Assembly (NCBI GenBank): GCA_051252515.1
Contig: JBPOFS010000001.1
Span: forward strand, 248,001 to 312,000
Source of the DNA: UBA5078 sp051252515
GTDB taxonomy: Bacteria > Pseudomonadota > Gammaproteobacteria > Pseudomonadales > Pseudohongiellaceae
Direction of reading: 5' to 3'
Length of the DNA: 64,000 nucleotides
The notes below the pieces were generated by a model that was given only the letters and a program-made list of their open reading frames with translations, was not told the origin of the DNA and did not search any database. A program made the position numbers and the translations under genes. This document shows, piece after piece, positions 1 to 8,608 of the stretch (the first letter of the stretch is position 1; each line of letters starts with the position of its first letter).

Positions 1-144
1 CCCGCTTGGTTTTTAAAACTCTTGCTCCGAGAACAAGCAAGCTTGCTAATGAGTAGCACCAACGCAGTGCCTGAGCGCTTACAGCAAGCAGGATTTCAGT
101 GGCGTTATCCAAAGATCCGCGAAGCCTTAGAGGCACTTTCCTAA
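1..144 (+). CDS. C-terminal end of SDR39U1/YfcH-like NAD(P)-dependent epimerase (5' truncated by window edge)
   Basis: The first 47 codons are open from the edge and end in TAA at 142-144. The peptide contains VPERLQQAGFQWRYP and ends in IREALEALS. This matches the conserved C-terminal tail (DUF1731) of TIGR01777/SDR39U1 sugar-nucleotide epimerases such as YfcH, which typically reads VLPERLLAAGFRFRYP followed by a short acidic helix. The N-terminal Rossmann domain lies outside the window. The stop codon is four bases from the stop of the convergent multicopper oxidase gene. The fit to the family tail is good, but only the last sixth of the protein is visible, so the substrate cannot be inferred. 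Confidence 0.75.
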   Translation, partial: PAWFLKLLLREQASLLMSSTNAVPERLQQAGFQWRYPKIREALEALS

Positions 145-148
145 TTAC

Positions 149-1717
149 TTAGGCTTCTATCAAATAATTTTGCATCATGCCCAAATCTTCATGCTCAAGA
201 ATATGGCAATGGTATAGATAAATGCCTGTGTAGTTCTCGAACTTCATAAGCACCCGCACTGTCTCGCCCGGCAACACGACGACCACATCTTTTAATCCGT
301 AGTCCGTAAACCCCGCGCTCAACTGTTGATGCTCGGCGCTTTGCTGCCCGGCACGCGTTCTCGATAACACTTTAAATTGGACATTATGCACATGCATCGG
401 ATGGGCCATTTGCATCATCCCTCCCATGCCCCGTCCCATCCCCATTCCCATGGAGGAGTCGTTTTTAAACTCCCACACCTCCGTGGTGCCAAGTTTCACT
501 TTATTTTCTTCAGGCACATCTTGCATCGCTCCGAAGAGTCGATTATTCAAATAAAAACTACCTCGCATCATGGAAATACTAACCGGCCGCGGCGAATCGG
601 CATTCACTGCGTCCTCTTCGCTAAGTGGGTCGTACTGACTCAGCTGCTGAGGAGGTGTGCCGAGAACTGGCGTATCTGCGGAGAGCTGAAAACTTGCGAT
701 TGGCCGGGCTCCATCTTGTAACTCCCTGCCACCTTGTTCGGCGGTAAAATTTTGCAAAGAAGGCGTGTAGGATTCAGCCAAAAGATGCACTTCATCTCCG
801 GCGTTGTGAGCAGAAAAGTCTACCCAAACCTCAACACGCTCGCCGACCCCAAGGGTCAGAGTCGATTGGGTGCGCGATTGTTCAAGCAAACCACCATCTG
901 TTGCGATCACCGTGAAAGGACTACCGTCACTCCAGCGTAATTGGTAAAGGCTAGCATTAGAGGTGTTGATGATGCGCACTCGATGGGCGCAGCGAGAGAC
1001 AGTACGATTATAATCGGCACGGCCATTGACCAGCACGTAGTCGCCACGAAAGCCCATCATCCAATTCATACGCATAGGCCCGATGTACTCGAGCTGGTTA
1101 TCAGAACTAAAACTGCGGTCTTGAATCATCAAAGGAATGTCTTGCTCCGCCGTTGGCAAAGCCACTAAGTCTTCCTCCACATCATGCACAATGAGCATAC
1201 CGACGAGACCTTGATAGACCTGAAAAGAAGTGCGCTCATGTGGATGCGGATGAAACCAGTAAGTGCCTGCGCGATTATCGATCGCAATCTCATAGACATA
1301 ACGCTCACCGGGAGCAATCGCGTACATGGGGTGACCATCCATTCGTTGAGGGATATTCAATCCATGCCAATGCACGATGCTGCTCTCGGGCAAATCGTTT
1401 TCAAAATGAATTCGGATTTTTTGACCGCGACGAACTCGAATAATGGGGACATGCCCCGAACCGTCGAGAAACGCTAATGCGTTCGACTGCCCTTTCATTA
1501 ACTCGCCATTGAAACGCCAAAGCTGAGTAGGAGCACCTTCTCGCAGACTCACTTCGTCCACGACAGCCCGCAGTAATATTTCCACATCGGGCATAAAACC
1601 CGGAGTCGCAGTGGCAGGGGCTAAGGCCTCCATAGACTGTGCGCTCAGTACATTGGGCGATTGGCTTAGCAATAACGATGCCGCTGATAAGCTCTTAACG
1701 AATGACCTTCGTTTCAT
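149..1717 (-). CDS. Tat-exported multicopper oxidase (CueO/CopA-like)
   Basis: The 522-residue protein begins with a twin-arginine signal (RRSFVKS followed by a hydrophobic stretch), so it is probably exported folded to the periplasm. All four copper-ligand motifs are visible: HWHG at about 116-119, FHPHPH at about 155-160, HPMHVH at 439-444, and HCHILEHEDLGMM starting at 503. The last supplies the type 1 Cys504 and the trinuclear-centre histidines. The axial Met514 indicates a laccase-like type 1 site. A Met/Gly-rich stretch (MGMGMGRGMGGMMQM) lies just before the third motif, as in copper-tolerance oxidases. The family oxidises Cu(I) or phenols with four-electron reduction of O2. The universal stress gene lies upstream on the same strand, and the metal efflux operon is about 11 kb away. 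Confidence 0.9.
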   Translation of the reverse strand: MKRRSFVKSLSAASLLLSQSPNVLSAQSMEALAPATATPGFMPDVEILLRAVVDEVSLREGAPTQLWRFNGELMKGQSNALAFLDGSGHVPIIRVRRGQKIRIHFENDLPESSIVHWHGLNIPQRMDGHPMYAIAPGERYVYEIAIDNRAGTYWFHPHPHERTSFQVYQGLVGMLIVHDVEEDLVALPTAEQDIPLMIQDRSFSSDNQLEYIGPMRMNWMMGFRGDYVLVNGRADYNRTVSRCAHRVRIINTSNASLYQLRWSDGSPFTVIATDGGLLEQSRTQSTLTLGVGERVEVWVDFSAHNAGDEVHLLAESYTPSLQNFTAEQGGRELQDGARPIASFQLSADTPVLGTPPQQLSQYDPLSEEDAVNADSPRPVSISMMRGSFYLNNRLFGAMQDVPEENKVKLGTTEVWEFKNDSSMGMGMGRGMGGMMQMAHPMHVHNVQFKVLSRTRAGQQSAEHQQLSAGFTDYGLKDVVVVLPGETVRVLMKFENYTGIYLYHCHILEHEDLGMMQNYLIEA

Positions 1718-1824
1718 AATATCTCTCGAGTGTTATTGTTACTGAGGAGGAAAGACGCAGGAGCAGAACAGCAATATTAGAGGGCTTGGCGTGTGGCCGC
1801 ACTTATGTACGGCCACAAATAAAC

Positions 1825-2685
1825 TTAGTTAACGGCCAATACGTCGCAATCGAGTTTGTCTAAGATTTTCTGAGCAGTGGTGCCCACGAGAACGCCCGTT
1901 GCACCGCTGCGCTTGGAAACCCCTAGCACTACGATATCCGCTTTACGCAAATTCGCTTGTTCTGGGATCACACGCTTTGCATCGCCACGAACAAAATGGA
2001 AATTCGCACGGTCAACGTTAAAGGCGTGGGCGAGAGCCGCTTCATCACCATCGGGATGCGCTTCTTCACCAGCGATTAAATGACTAAAGTCAGGTTTACG
2101 CGAAGTGGCTGCGACGACGTGCAACGGCAAGCCCGTAAACTCGGCCATTTGATGCGCATTTTTCATCACGGCATTGTTCAGACCGATATGGCCTTCGTCC
2201 TTAGACTCAATATCCAGCGCCGCGAGTATCACCTTGCCACTAAAACTTTTACGTTCACGGACTAAAAGTACCGGCGCTGGGCTGTGGCGCATAATTGTGA
2301 AATCTGAAGTGCTATGTAGCAGGCGCTGCAATTTTCCGTGACGAAAAGTCGACTTAATGACGATATCGGCGTCGGCACGTAAGGCTGCTCGGCTTACTGC
2401 GGCATACCAATCGGAGGTCCAGAAACAATCCTGCACTACTCGCAGGCCTTTTTCCTTATAAGGGGCTGCCATTGCAGTGACCTTCGATTTCCATTCTTTC
2501 AATACTGCTTGCTTACCTGATTTACGCGATGTCGCATCGGTCATCTCGTCTATTGATTTATAGACCGCAGAGAATGCTGTGACTTTCCCTTTGTTTTTAG
2601 CCGCCATGTCGGCCGCACGCGCAAGCGCTGGTTGTTTTGTAGTAGTAGGGTCGATGACAACAAATAGTTTCTTATAAAGGCTCAT
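1825..2685 (-). CDS. Tandem-domain universal stress protein (UspE-like)
   Basis: This 286-residue protein carries two Usp domains, roughly residues 1-145 and 150-286. The first begins LFVVIDPTT and ends with HSPAPVLLVRE. The second ends GVLVGTTAQKILDKLDCDVLAV, the typical C-terminal Usp element with a phosphate-binding small-residue loop. The tandem layout and length match the cytoplasmic UspE group, which helps survival in stress, stationary phase or low oxygen. It is followed after about 107 bases by the oxidase gene on the same strand. An imperfect FNR/Anr-like site lies about 97 bases upstream, consistent with oxygen control seen for many family members. The exact paralog is uncertain. 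Confidence 0.87.
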   Translation of the reverse strand: MSLYKKLFVVIDPTTTKQPALARAADMAAKNKGKVTAFSAVYKSIDEMTDATSRKSGKQAVLKEWKSKVTAMAAPYKEKGLRVVQDCFWTSDWYAAVSRAALRADADIVIKSTFRHGKLQRLLHSTSDFTIMRHSPAPVLLVRERKSFSGKVILAALDIESKDEGHIGLNNAVMKNAHQMAEFTGLPLHVVAATSRKPDFSHLIAGEEAHPDGDEAALAHAFNVDRANFHFVRGDAKRVIPEQANLRKADIVVLGVSKRSGATGVLVGTTAQKILDKLDCDVLAVN

Positions 2686-2781
2686 ATGGTCCCGTCTCTT
2701 GATGTGACTAAAATGTAGTGTTCAGAGAATAAACACTCTGACCACAGGTGTCTAGCGCATCCGAGCAAGCTCAGAAACACA

Positions 2782-2795
2782 TTGATGTAACGCAA
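2782..2795. promoter_or_regulatory. Possible FNR/Anr-like site
   Basis: TTGATGTAACGCAA matches 8 of the 10 conserved bases of TTGAT-N4-ATCAA. It lies in the 234-base spacer between the divergent universal stress gene and the sulfur transporter pair. FNR/Anr control of Usp genes is established in pseudomonads. Applying it here is inference from one imperfect site. Confidence 0.3.
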
Positions 2796-2919
2796 TAATT
2801 GCGCCGCTAAATTGTAATAAATCCTCGCTTAGTGGGCTCTAAGAGCACCATAATGTTCAATCGGCTTAGCGCTGCCCACTAAGCAAAGAAACACATAAAT
2901 CACACCAAAGGAGAGTGTA

Positions 2920-3345
2920 ATGATCGAACCCAATATCGCTGGAGGCCTAATAGGCGGTAGTTTGATCGGCATCGCCAGCCTCATGATGTTGTTACTACTT
3001 GGCCGCGTAACGGGGATCTCTGGCATCCTAACGGGCGTTATTACCTGGAACACTCAAGATGGCCTGCCTTGGCGAGCCGCCTTTATAGGCGGACTAATAC
3101 TCGGCGCGGTTATCTACCAAGTGGCATTTGACCGCCCTCTGCCCATCGAGATGCAAGCTAGCGGGCCACTGCTAGTGGTGGCTGGATTATTAGTGGGGAT
3201 AGGGACTCGCCTAGGGTCGGGTTGCACATCTGGTCATGGTGTATGCGGTATTGCACGTCGGTCACCGCGATCGATTGCCTCTACAGCCACTTTCATGGGC
3301 GTTGCCGTTCTAACAGTTTACGTGACGAGGCACCTGTTCTCATGA
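2920..3345 (+). CDS. YeeE/YedE-family sulfur transporter, first half (PmpA-like)
   Basis: This hydrophobic 141-residue membrane protein has about four helices. The motifs GRVTGISGILTG and GSGCTSGHGVCGIAR are the cysteine-bearing signature of the YeeE/YedE (DUF395) family. Full-length members such as YeeE/TsuA import thiosulfate, with the cysteines relaying the sulfur compound. Here, as in the Pmp-type version, the two halves are separate genes. The stop overlaps the ATG of the next gene in ATGA, indicating translational coupling. A GGAGAG ribosome binding site precedes the ATG. The exact sulfur substrate cannot be read from sequence. Confidence 0.85.
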   Translation: MIEPNIAGGLIGGSLIGIASLMMLLLLGRVTGISGILTGVITWNTQDGLPWRAAFIGGLILGAVIYQVAFDRPLPIEMQASGPLLVVAGLLVGIGTRLGSGCTSGHGVCGIARRSPRSIASTATFMGVAVLTVYVTRHLFS

Positions 3346-3761
3346 AATTATCATTAGCCGCATTGCTAAGCGGAGTCGTGTTTGGACTAGGTCTCGCGAT
3401 TTCTGAAATGATCAACCCCGCTAGGGTCACTGCGTTTCTCGATGTTACGGGCGACTGGGACATCACCCTGTTGTTGGTCATGGGTAGCGCTTTAGCCTTT
3501 ACCATTATTGGATTTCCGCTTATCACGCGTAAAGCTCACCCCATTTTAGCGGAGAAGTTTACGCTTCCGACCAAGACCACATTGGATATGCCTCTAATCA
3601 GCGGCGCCGTACTATTTGGAATAGGATGGGGTTTAGCCGGCCTTTGCCCAGGCCCGGCCATCGCCGGACTAGCCTCTCTAGATCCCAGTATTTTCCTATT
3701 CGTCGCCGCGATGATCGTGGGGCAGTTTGTAGGGGTTGGTATAGAGAAAAAGTGGCCCTAA
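3342..3761 (+). CDS. YeeE/YedE-family sulfur transporter, second half (PmpB-like)
   Basis: Translation should start at the ATG at 3342, which overlaps the preceding stop (ATGA). A longer reading frame from 3222 would run antisense-like through the first gene and lacks membrane character. The 139-residue product has four hydrophobic segments and the motif GWGLAGLCPGPAIAGL, the second-half counterpart of the YeeE cysteine motif. Together the two proteins should form one inner-membrane channel for a sulfur species. No sulfurtransferase or BigR-type regulator is adjacent, so the pathway link remains open. Confidence 0.85.
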   Translation: MKLSLAALLSGVVFGLGLAISEMINPARVTAFLDVTGDWDITLLLVMGSALAFTIIGFPLITRKAHPILAEKFTLPTKTTLDMPLISGAVLFGIGWGLAGLCPGPAIAGLASLDPSIFLFVAAMIVGQFVGVGIEKKWP

Positions 3762-3786
3762 CCACACACGACACTGTTAAATTCCC

Positions 3787-3822
3787 ATAAAAAAATCCGA
3801 TTAGAGAAACTCTAATCGGATT
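3787..3822 (-). terminator. Intrinsic terminator for the serine hydrolase gene
   Basis: A perfect 13-base stem (3794-3806 pairing with 3810-3822) with an AAA loop. On the minus strand it is followed by a run of seven T (plus-strand A run at 3789-3795). It lies about 130 bases beyond the stop of the minus-strand serine hydrolase. The plus strand has no T run, so it is mainly a minus-strand terminator that separates the convergent units. Confidence 0.8.
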
Positions 3823-3954
3823 CAAAATCACCATATACAAGGAATAATGGTGTTTAACCTAGCCTAGCAGTTTGGCTCAAATGCCAGAGTTCATAATACG
3901 CCACTTCTCATTATTTCCAATGTGGCATAGTGTCGCATGAGCCACTAAGTGGCT

Positions 3955-5238
3955 TTACTCAATAAGAGCGCCATAACTAACAGCTTTAAAGGTATTGCGT
4001 AATGGCACCTGCACATTCATGTGCTGAACCATCACTATTCCAATTAAGTCCTCTACAGGGTCGATCCAGAAGATCGTGCCTGCCGCCCCGCCCCAGTAGA
4101 ACTCACCAGGGGAGGTAATACCGCCAGCCCCTGCAGGATCCTCTACTACAGCGAACCCTAGACCAAAGCCTGTTCCGCGTGACATTCCGTATAGATCCGC
4201 ATCAGTATTCAAGGAAGGCCCGCCGAAAATGCCAGGCAAATGATTTTGTGTCATAAACTCTATAGTTTTACGGCCTAGGATTCTGGCACCATCAAGCTCG
4301 CCGCCATTCAACAGCATTTGCGAAAACCGCATATAGTCTTCTGTGCTGGAAACAAGCCCACCGCCACCAGAGAAGAAAGTCACCTCATTGGCAAAAGCAC
4401 TCGTTTCAGGCCGATCGCTGACCACGAGTGTTTTCGTGCTCGGATCGAAACTATGGTTGGTTCCAAAGCGTGGTTTTTTATCCGCAGGGACTTCGAAGAA
4501 GGTGTCCGTCATCTCCAAAGGCGTGAAGATTCGTTGTTCGAAAAATGCATCCAATGACTGTCCAGAAAGCACCTCAACCACACGCCCCAATACATCAACC
4601 GAAACGCTGTAATGAAAGCGAGTGCCGGGTTGATACTGCAAAGGGATTTCGCCTAAACGACTCGTCATTTCGGCCAGATCTGTGTTGCTTAGAATATCGG
4701 CATCTCGATACTGTCTATCCACCAAGGTATCGCCGAACACACCATAGGTTAAACCCGCGGTATGGCTCATTAACATTTGCATCGTCATTGGTCGCTCGGG
4801 GGCCACCCTCGAGCCGCCCTCCCCCATGACTTTCAAATTGGCAAACTCAGGAAGAAACTTAGACACAGGATCGCTTAACTGAAACTTGCCTTCTTCATAC
4901 AGCATCATGGCCGCGACTGTTGTGATGGGTTTACTCATCGAGTAAATACGGAACAAGCTGTCTTTCTCAATTGGCGCCCCCGTATCCTTGTCGAGAGTGC
5001 CATAATTATCGAAATGCACTATTTCCCCGTGGCGGGCCAACATGCTAACAACGCCCACCAGCTCGCCGCTGTCGACATATTGTTGCAATAAAGGAGCAAT
5101 CCTCTCTAATGCCTCAGAGGACATCCCAACGGACTCAGGAGAGGAGTAGGAAAGGTTATCTGCGCTTACTAGGCCAGAAATTAAGGCGCTTGAAATAATC
5201 GTCAAGGTACTGAGTGTAGTGCGTGTTGCTGAAAACAT
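3955..5238 (-). CDS. Secreted beta-lactamase-family serine hydrolase (EstB-like)
   Basis: The start is placed at the ATG at 5238, preceded by GGGGG and five bases. A second in-frame start lies four codons upstream. The product (427 residues) has an N-terminal hydrophobic signal ending near GLVSA. The catalytic tetrad SMSK (SxxK) and the second motif Tyr-Ser-Val in FHYSVSVDVLG are present, with YWGGAAGTIFWID near the C-terminus in place of the KTG box. These are class C beta-lactamase/DD-peptidase-fold features of the esterase branch (COG1680). Likely activity is ester or D-amino-acid peptide hydrolysis in the periplasm. True beta-lactamase activity is less likely because Tyr-x-Asn is replaced by Tyr-Ser-Val. 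Confidence 0.85.
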   Translation of the reverse strand: MFSATRTTLSTLTIISSALISGLVSADNLSYSSPESVGMSSEALERIAPLLQQYVDSGELVGVVSMLARHGEIVHFDNYGTLDKDTGAPIEKDSLFRIYSMSKPITTVAAMMLYEEGKFQLSDPVSKFLPEFANLKVMGEGGSRVAPERPMTMQMLMSHTAGLTYGVFGDTLVDRQYRDADILSNTDLAEMTSRLGEIPLQYQPGTRFHYSVSVDVLGRVVEVLSGQSLDAFFEQRIFTPLEMTDTFFEVPADKKPRFGTNHSFDPSTKTLVVSDRPETSAFANEVTFFSGGGGLVSSTEDYMRFSQMLLNGGELDGARILGRKTIEFMTQNHLPGIFGGPSLNTDADLYGMSRGTGFGLGFAVVEDPAGAGGITSPGEFYWGGAAGTIFWIDPVEDLIGIVMVQHMNVQVPLRNTFKAVSYGALIE

Positions 5239-5533
5239 TTTGACCCCCATTTTTATTGTTAAATCGAGCGTCGCTCCCTGCGCTGTTCGACAATGTAAGA
5301 AGTAACAATGATCCTAAGATCATCCTAGCACTGCTTTCACCACCCGTGATACTCAGTTTATAGGCCAGTCCGTTAAGTGGTCTTGTCTGTGCGGTAAACG
5401 GCTTTCATGAATACAGCTCATGGATCTATGAATATTTACCAATTTTTTCACGCCTCCAACCCTCTTATGATGCCAACCCCGATCAGGCTTCGCTTGATCT
5501 GCCTATTGCACAGCCGACATGAAAGGGATCTCA

Positions 5534-6640
5534 ATGGTTACTGCCGTACAGTCTTTGCAGGAAAGTAAGCGCCGTATAAATCAATACCTAATTCAGAAGC
5601 CTGAATTACGCGAGCGCTATCGCCGTTCAAAGTTAATCCGCAAAGTCCTCCGTAAATCCAACAACTACGATCTGACCTCGCGCTGCAATCTGTTCTGTGA
5701 AGGCTGCTTCTATTTCGAAGGCGATGATTACAAGCAAGCCACTGAAGTCACCGATCTAGAAAAATGGGGACTTTTTTTTAAGCAACAGGCGGAAGCCGGT
5801 GTTAGCTTTGCTTTCTTCGCAGGTGCAGAACCCGCCCTTGCACAAGACCGCTTAATGCTCGCCGCTCAACACATTCCACGGGGCTCGATTCATACCAACG
5901 GCACCATTCGCATACGCCCCGAAATCCCCTATTCGATCCAGATATCCGTTTGGGGCGACGAAGACACCACCAGTCATTTCCGTGGCGGCAATGTCTTTTG
6001 GAAATCGATTCGCAATTTTGCCAACGACCCTCGTGTGCGCTTTGTCTTCACGATTAACCCCAATAATCTTTCTCAGCTCCCTGGCGTTGTCCGCATCATG
6101 GACGATTACGGCCATAAGATTATGTTCAACTATTTCTCCCCCACCCAATCTTATCTCGACAAATTGGTGAGCGGCGCGAGCAATGACAATGGCTATTTCC
6201 GCATCAGCTCGGATGAAAGCAATATGCTATTTGATCCGCAAAGCCTGGCCAAAGCACGCGAAGTCGTGGACGCCCTCATTCAACAGTACCCACGCACCGT
6301 GATTCAGTCGCAAGCCTTTAATAATGCGCTAACGACTGAAGAGCCTTTGTATCAGTTAGACCCAGAAACAGGCATTGCCCAGAACTGCAACGGCCGCAAT
6401 TTTGCATGGCACCAAGGTTACCGCGTCGATCTACAACCCAGCGATGCCAAGTGCTGTATGCCTAACGTCAATTGTGAACAGTGCCGCCTGTACACCATCG
6501 CCATTGCCTCCTTTATCTTTCAACCCGAACGTTTTCTGGACTCGATTGCTGGGTTCGAGGATTGGCTGAACATCTGCGATCAATTCGCACATGTGTGTTT
6601 ACTAGAAGGCGATCCGGAGTGGCCCACACCGTGCCCATAA
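5534..6640 (+). CDS. Radical SAM protein of unknown substrate
   Basis: The start at 5534 is preferred because AAAGGG precedes it at good spacing. An ATG five codons earlier lacks such a site. The 368-residue product has the radical SAM cluster motif CNLFCEGC (Cys51, Cys55, Cys58), which binds a 4Fe-4S cluster and S-adenosylmethionine. A C-terminal cysteine-rich region (NCNGRN, then KCCMPNVNCEQC) resembles an auxiliary-cluster (SPASM-like) segment. No substrate-specific motif is recognised. The gene overlaps a GNAT-like gene by ten bases, so the two are very probably co-translated and may act on the same molecule. The metR-metE pair next door may be coincidence. Confidence 0.82.
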   Translation: MVTAVQSLQESKRRINQYLIQKPELRERYRRSKLIRKVLRKSNNYDLTSRCNLFCEGCFYFEGDDYKQATEVTDLEKWGLFFKQQAEAGVSFAFFAGAEPALAQDRLMLAAQHIPRGSIHTNGTIRIRPEIPYSIQISVWGDEDTTSHFRGGNVFWKSIRNFANDPRVRFVFTINPNNLSQLPGVVRIMDDYGHKIMFNYFSPTQSYLDKLVSGASNDNGYFRISSDESNMLFDPQSLAKAREVVDALIQQYPRTVIQSQAFNNALTTEEPLYQLDPETGIAQNCNGRNFAWHQGYRVDLQPSDAKCCMPNVNCEQCRLYTIAIASFIFQPERFLDSIAGFEDWLNICDQFAHVCLLEGDPEWPTPCP

Positions 6641-7602
6641 CGATTCGCCCTTATCAATCTGGCGACGAAGAAAGCATCGTATCGGGGTTCAATAAGGTTT
6701 TTAATCTATCGCGCGACACGGAGTACTGGCGCTGGAAGTTTCAGCACCTCGACGCCACAATCGCTAGTGTTGCTGTGGATGAAACTCAGACCGTACAAGC
6801 CCATATTGCGGCTCATCCCGTAACCTGGCATTGCAACCGAGAGCAATGGCAAGTGGCCCATGCTGGGGACGCGTATTCATTGCCAACCGCGGCTCTTATT
6901 CATGGCCGTGCCATGCTCAAAACCCTAACAGGCTTGCACAAAGAACAGCGTGCTAAAGGAGAGCTAAAACTTTTGTTTGGATTCCCTAGCGGGACGCTAA
7001 ACGCCTTACACAACACCCATAGTCCTTTGCACGACACGCCCAAAAGCATAAGACGATGGCGTCACCCCTGCACTGAACAGGACATCGAAAGCGACGCATC
7101 ACAGTATGAAATGAAACTCGCCATTCCAAGCCCAGCGAGCATCGATGCATTTTGGCAACGCACATCTTCTCGCTATGCGCTTCTAGCACAACGTGACTGG
7201 AAGTGGTTGAACTGGCGCTTTATTCAACGCCCTGACGTCAATGATTATGAATTTTTGTATTGCAAAGACAGCACCGGCACGTTGCGCGCATGGGCAGTGC
7301 TGCGAGAGCTCGAAGGCAGCTTGTGGATCTGTGATCTACTATGGGATGGCGCCAACTCTGCCAGCCTCGCCGCCTTATTACGCTACACCGTGAACATCGC
7401 GGCGACGCGCAAGCTAACTCAAGCGGCTCTATGGCTACAGGGGGATGCTCAGGCTATTGAGGTGTTAGAGACTCTAGGGTGGCAAGACGACTCACAGGCC
7501 CATGCGGTGCGTCTCTCCATGCATCCCTATGACGAGAGTTTGGACTATGCTTGGATTCGCGACTCTTTATATGTGACCAAAGCCGACAGCGACCTCATTT
7601 AG
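6631..7602 (+). CDS. GNAT-family N-acetyltransferase-like protein
   Basis: The start is placed at GTG 6631, inside the end of the radical SAM gene. GGAG lies eleven bases upstream, and homology begins at once with ITIRPYQSGDEESIVSGFN, the first strand and helix of a GNAT fold. A second GTG at 6619 is possible. The 323-residue protein contains the EYWRWKF and KWLNWRF elements seen in two-lobed GNAT/FemAB-like proteins. Its C-terminal half looks like a second GNAT lobe. The family transfers acyl groups from acyl-CoA, but the acceptor is unknown. Its stop overlaps the stop end of convergent metR. Confidence 0.75.
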   Translation: MPITIRPYQSGDEESIVSGFNKVFNLSRDTEYWRWKFQHLDATIASVAVDETQTVQAHIAAHPVTWHCNREQWQVAHAGDAYSLPTAALIHGRAMLKTLTGLHKEQRAKGELKLLFGFPSGTLNALHNTHSPLHDTPKSIRRWRHPCTEQDIESDASQYEMKLAIPSPASIDAFWQRTSSRYALLAQRDWKWLNWRFIQRPDVNDYEFLYCKDSTGTLRAWAVLRELEGSLWICDLLWDGANSASLAALLRYTVNIAATRKLTQAALWLQGDAQAIEVLETLGWQDDSQAHAVRLSMHPYDESLDYAWIRDSLYVTKADSDLI

Positions 7603-8497
7603 AAGCGGTTTGAATGGTTGCGGCCAATTCAATGAAACCACTGAGATACGCGAGGGACTCGTCCGTACGACGAATGCCAAGAAATATTTGCTTCGCGATG
7701 CCCTGCTTGCCCAAACTCATAGCACTTAACGGCATTGTCTGCGCATACTCGTCCACCAACCATCTTGGCAATGCCGCTACCCCTCTTCCGGCGGCCACCA
7801 TTTGTAGCATGATATTCGTAGCTTCGATTTCCTTATGCTCTTTAGGGGCACACTTGGCAGGGGTCAGAAACTCAGAGTAAATATCGAGACGCTCACGCTC
7901 TACCGGGTAGCTGATCAAAGTTTCTTCGATGAGGTCTTCGGGTTTTACATAGCTTTTTTTCGCTAAGCGATGATCTCCGTTCACCACCAGCACCTGCTCA
8001 TAGTCGAACACAGGGGTATATAACAATCCACTTTGGCGCAAAGGATCCGGGGTCACCAATATATCAATATCGTAGCTAAACAAAGCACCGATGCCACCGA
8101 ACTGAAATTTTTGTTTTACATCAACATCGACATCTGGCCATTCGCTTAGAAACGGCGCAATCACTTTGAGCAGCCATTGATAACAGGGATGACACTCCAT
8201 TCCGATGCGCAGAGTTCCTCTTTGGCCACGGGCAAATTGTCGTAGGAGTTGTTCAGTATGTTCGAACTGTGGAAGAAGCCGTTTTGCGAGTAACAACATC
8301 TGCTCGCCCGCTTGGGTTAAACGGAGTAAGCGCCCCTCTTTCTCCCAAAGCGCAGTGCCCAGTTGGTGCTCTAGTTTTCGAATCGCATGGCTTAGAGCTG
8401 ATTGACTTAAATGCAGGCTCGTAGCTGCCTCCGTTAATGTGCCTCGGGCATCGACCGCCGCGATGATTGCCAAGTGGCTTCGTTCTAACATTCCCAA
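7595..8497 (-). CDS. metR: MetR, LysR-type activator of methionine genes
   Basis: This 300-residue LysR-family regulator has an N-terminal winged helix-turn-helix (EAATSLHLSQSALSHAIRKL at about 22-41). Its effector domain is diagnostic of MetR: GMECHPCYQWLLKVI, TPVFDYEQVLVV and ISYPVERERLDIY align with the homocysteine-sensing domain of enterobacterial MetR. It is divergent from metE with 111 bases between the starts, the arrangement known in E. coli. MetR uses homocysteine as co-effector to activate metE and repress itself. The last codons overlap the end of the GNAT-like gene on the other strand. Confidence 0.95.
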   Translation of the reverse strand: MGMLERSHLAIIAAVDARGTLTEAATSLHLSQSALSHAIRKLEHQLGTALWEKEGRLLRLTQAGEQMLLLAKRLLPQFEHTEQLLRQFARGQRGTLRIGMECHPCYQWLLKVIAPFLSEWPDVDVDVKQKFQFGGIGALFSYDIDILVTPDPLRQSGLLYTPVFDYEQVLVVNGDHRLAKKSYVKPEDLIEETLISYPVERERLDIYSEFLTPAKCAPKEHKEIEATNIMLQMVAAGRGVAALPRWLVDEYAQTMPLSAMSLGKQGIAKQIFLGIRRTDESLAYLSGFIELAATIQTASK

Positions 8498-8512
8498 TCC
8501 TTTTTAAAACCA

Positions 8513-8525
8513 TGAGAAAAATTCA
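8513..8525. promoter_or_regulatory. Candidate MetR binding site
   Basis: TGAGAAAAATTCA differs at one base from the MetR consensus TGAA-N5-TTCA. It lies 16 bases from the metR start and 84 bases upstream of metE, inside the shared divergent promoter region. A second, inverted arrangement (TTCATTGATTGAA) lies further along. The location and the regulator's identity support it. Binding itself is inferred. Confidence 0.6.
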
Positions 8526-8608
8526 TCATTACATGCATTTTAACCATTTTTATTCATTGATTGAAAGCCCTACTATGCGCGCACAGTTTATTATCGGAGA
8601 TCAATCTA

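Noticed and set aside
3222..3341. Upstream extension of the second YeeE half
   Set aside because: It overlaps the first half in another frame, while the ATG at 3342 makes a standard ATGA overlap and a clean family start.
5407..5568. A 53-codon plus-strand frame that could have been a precursor peptide for the radical SAM enzyme
   Set aside because: It overlaps the start of the radical SAM gene, lacks a ribosome binding site, and has no leader/core pattern.
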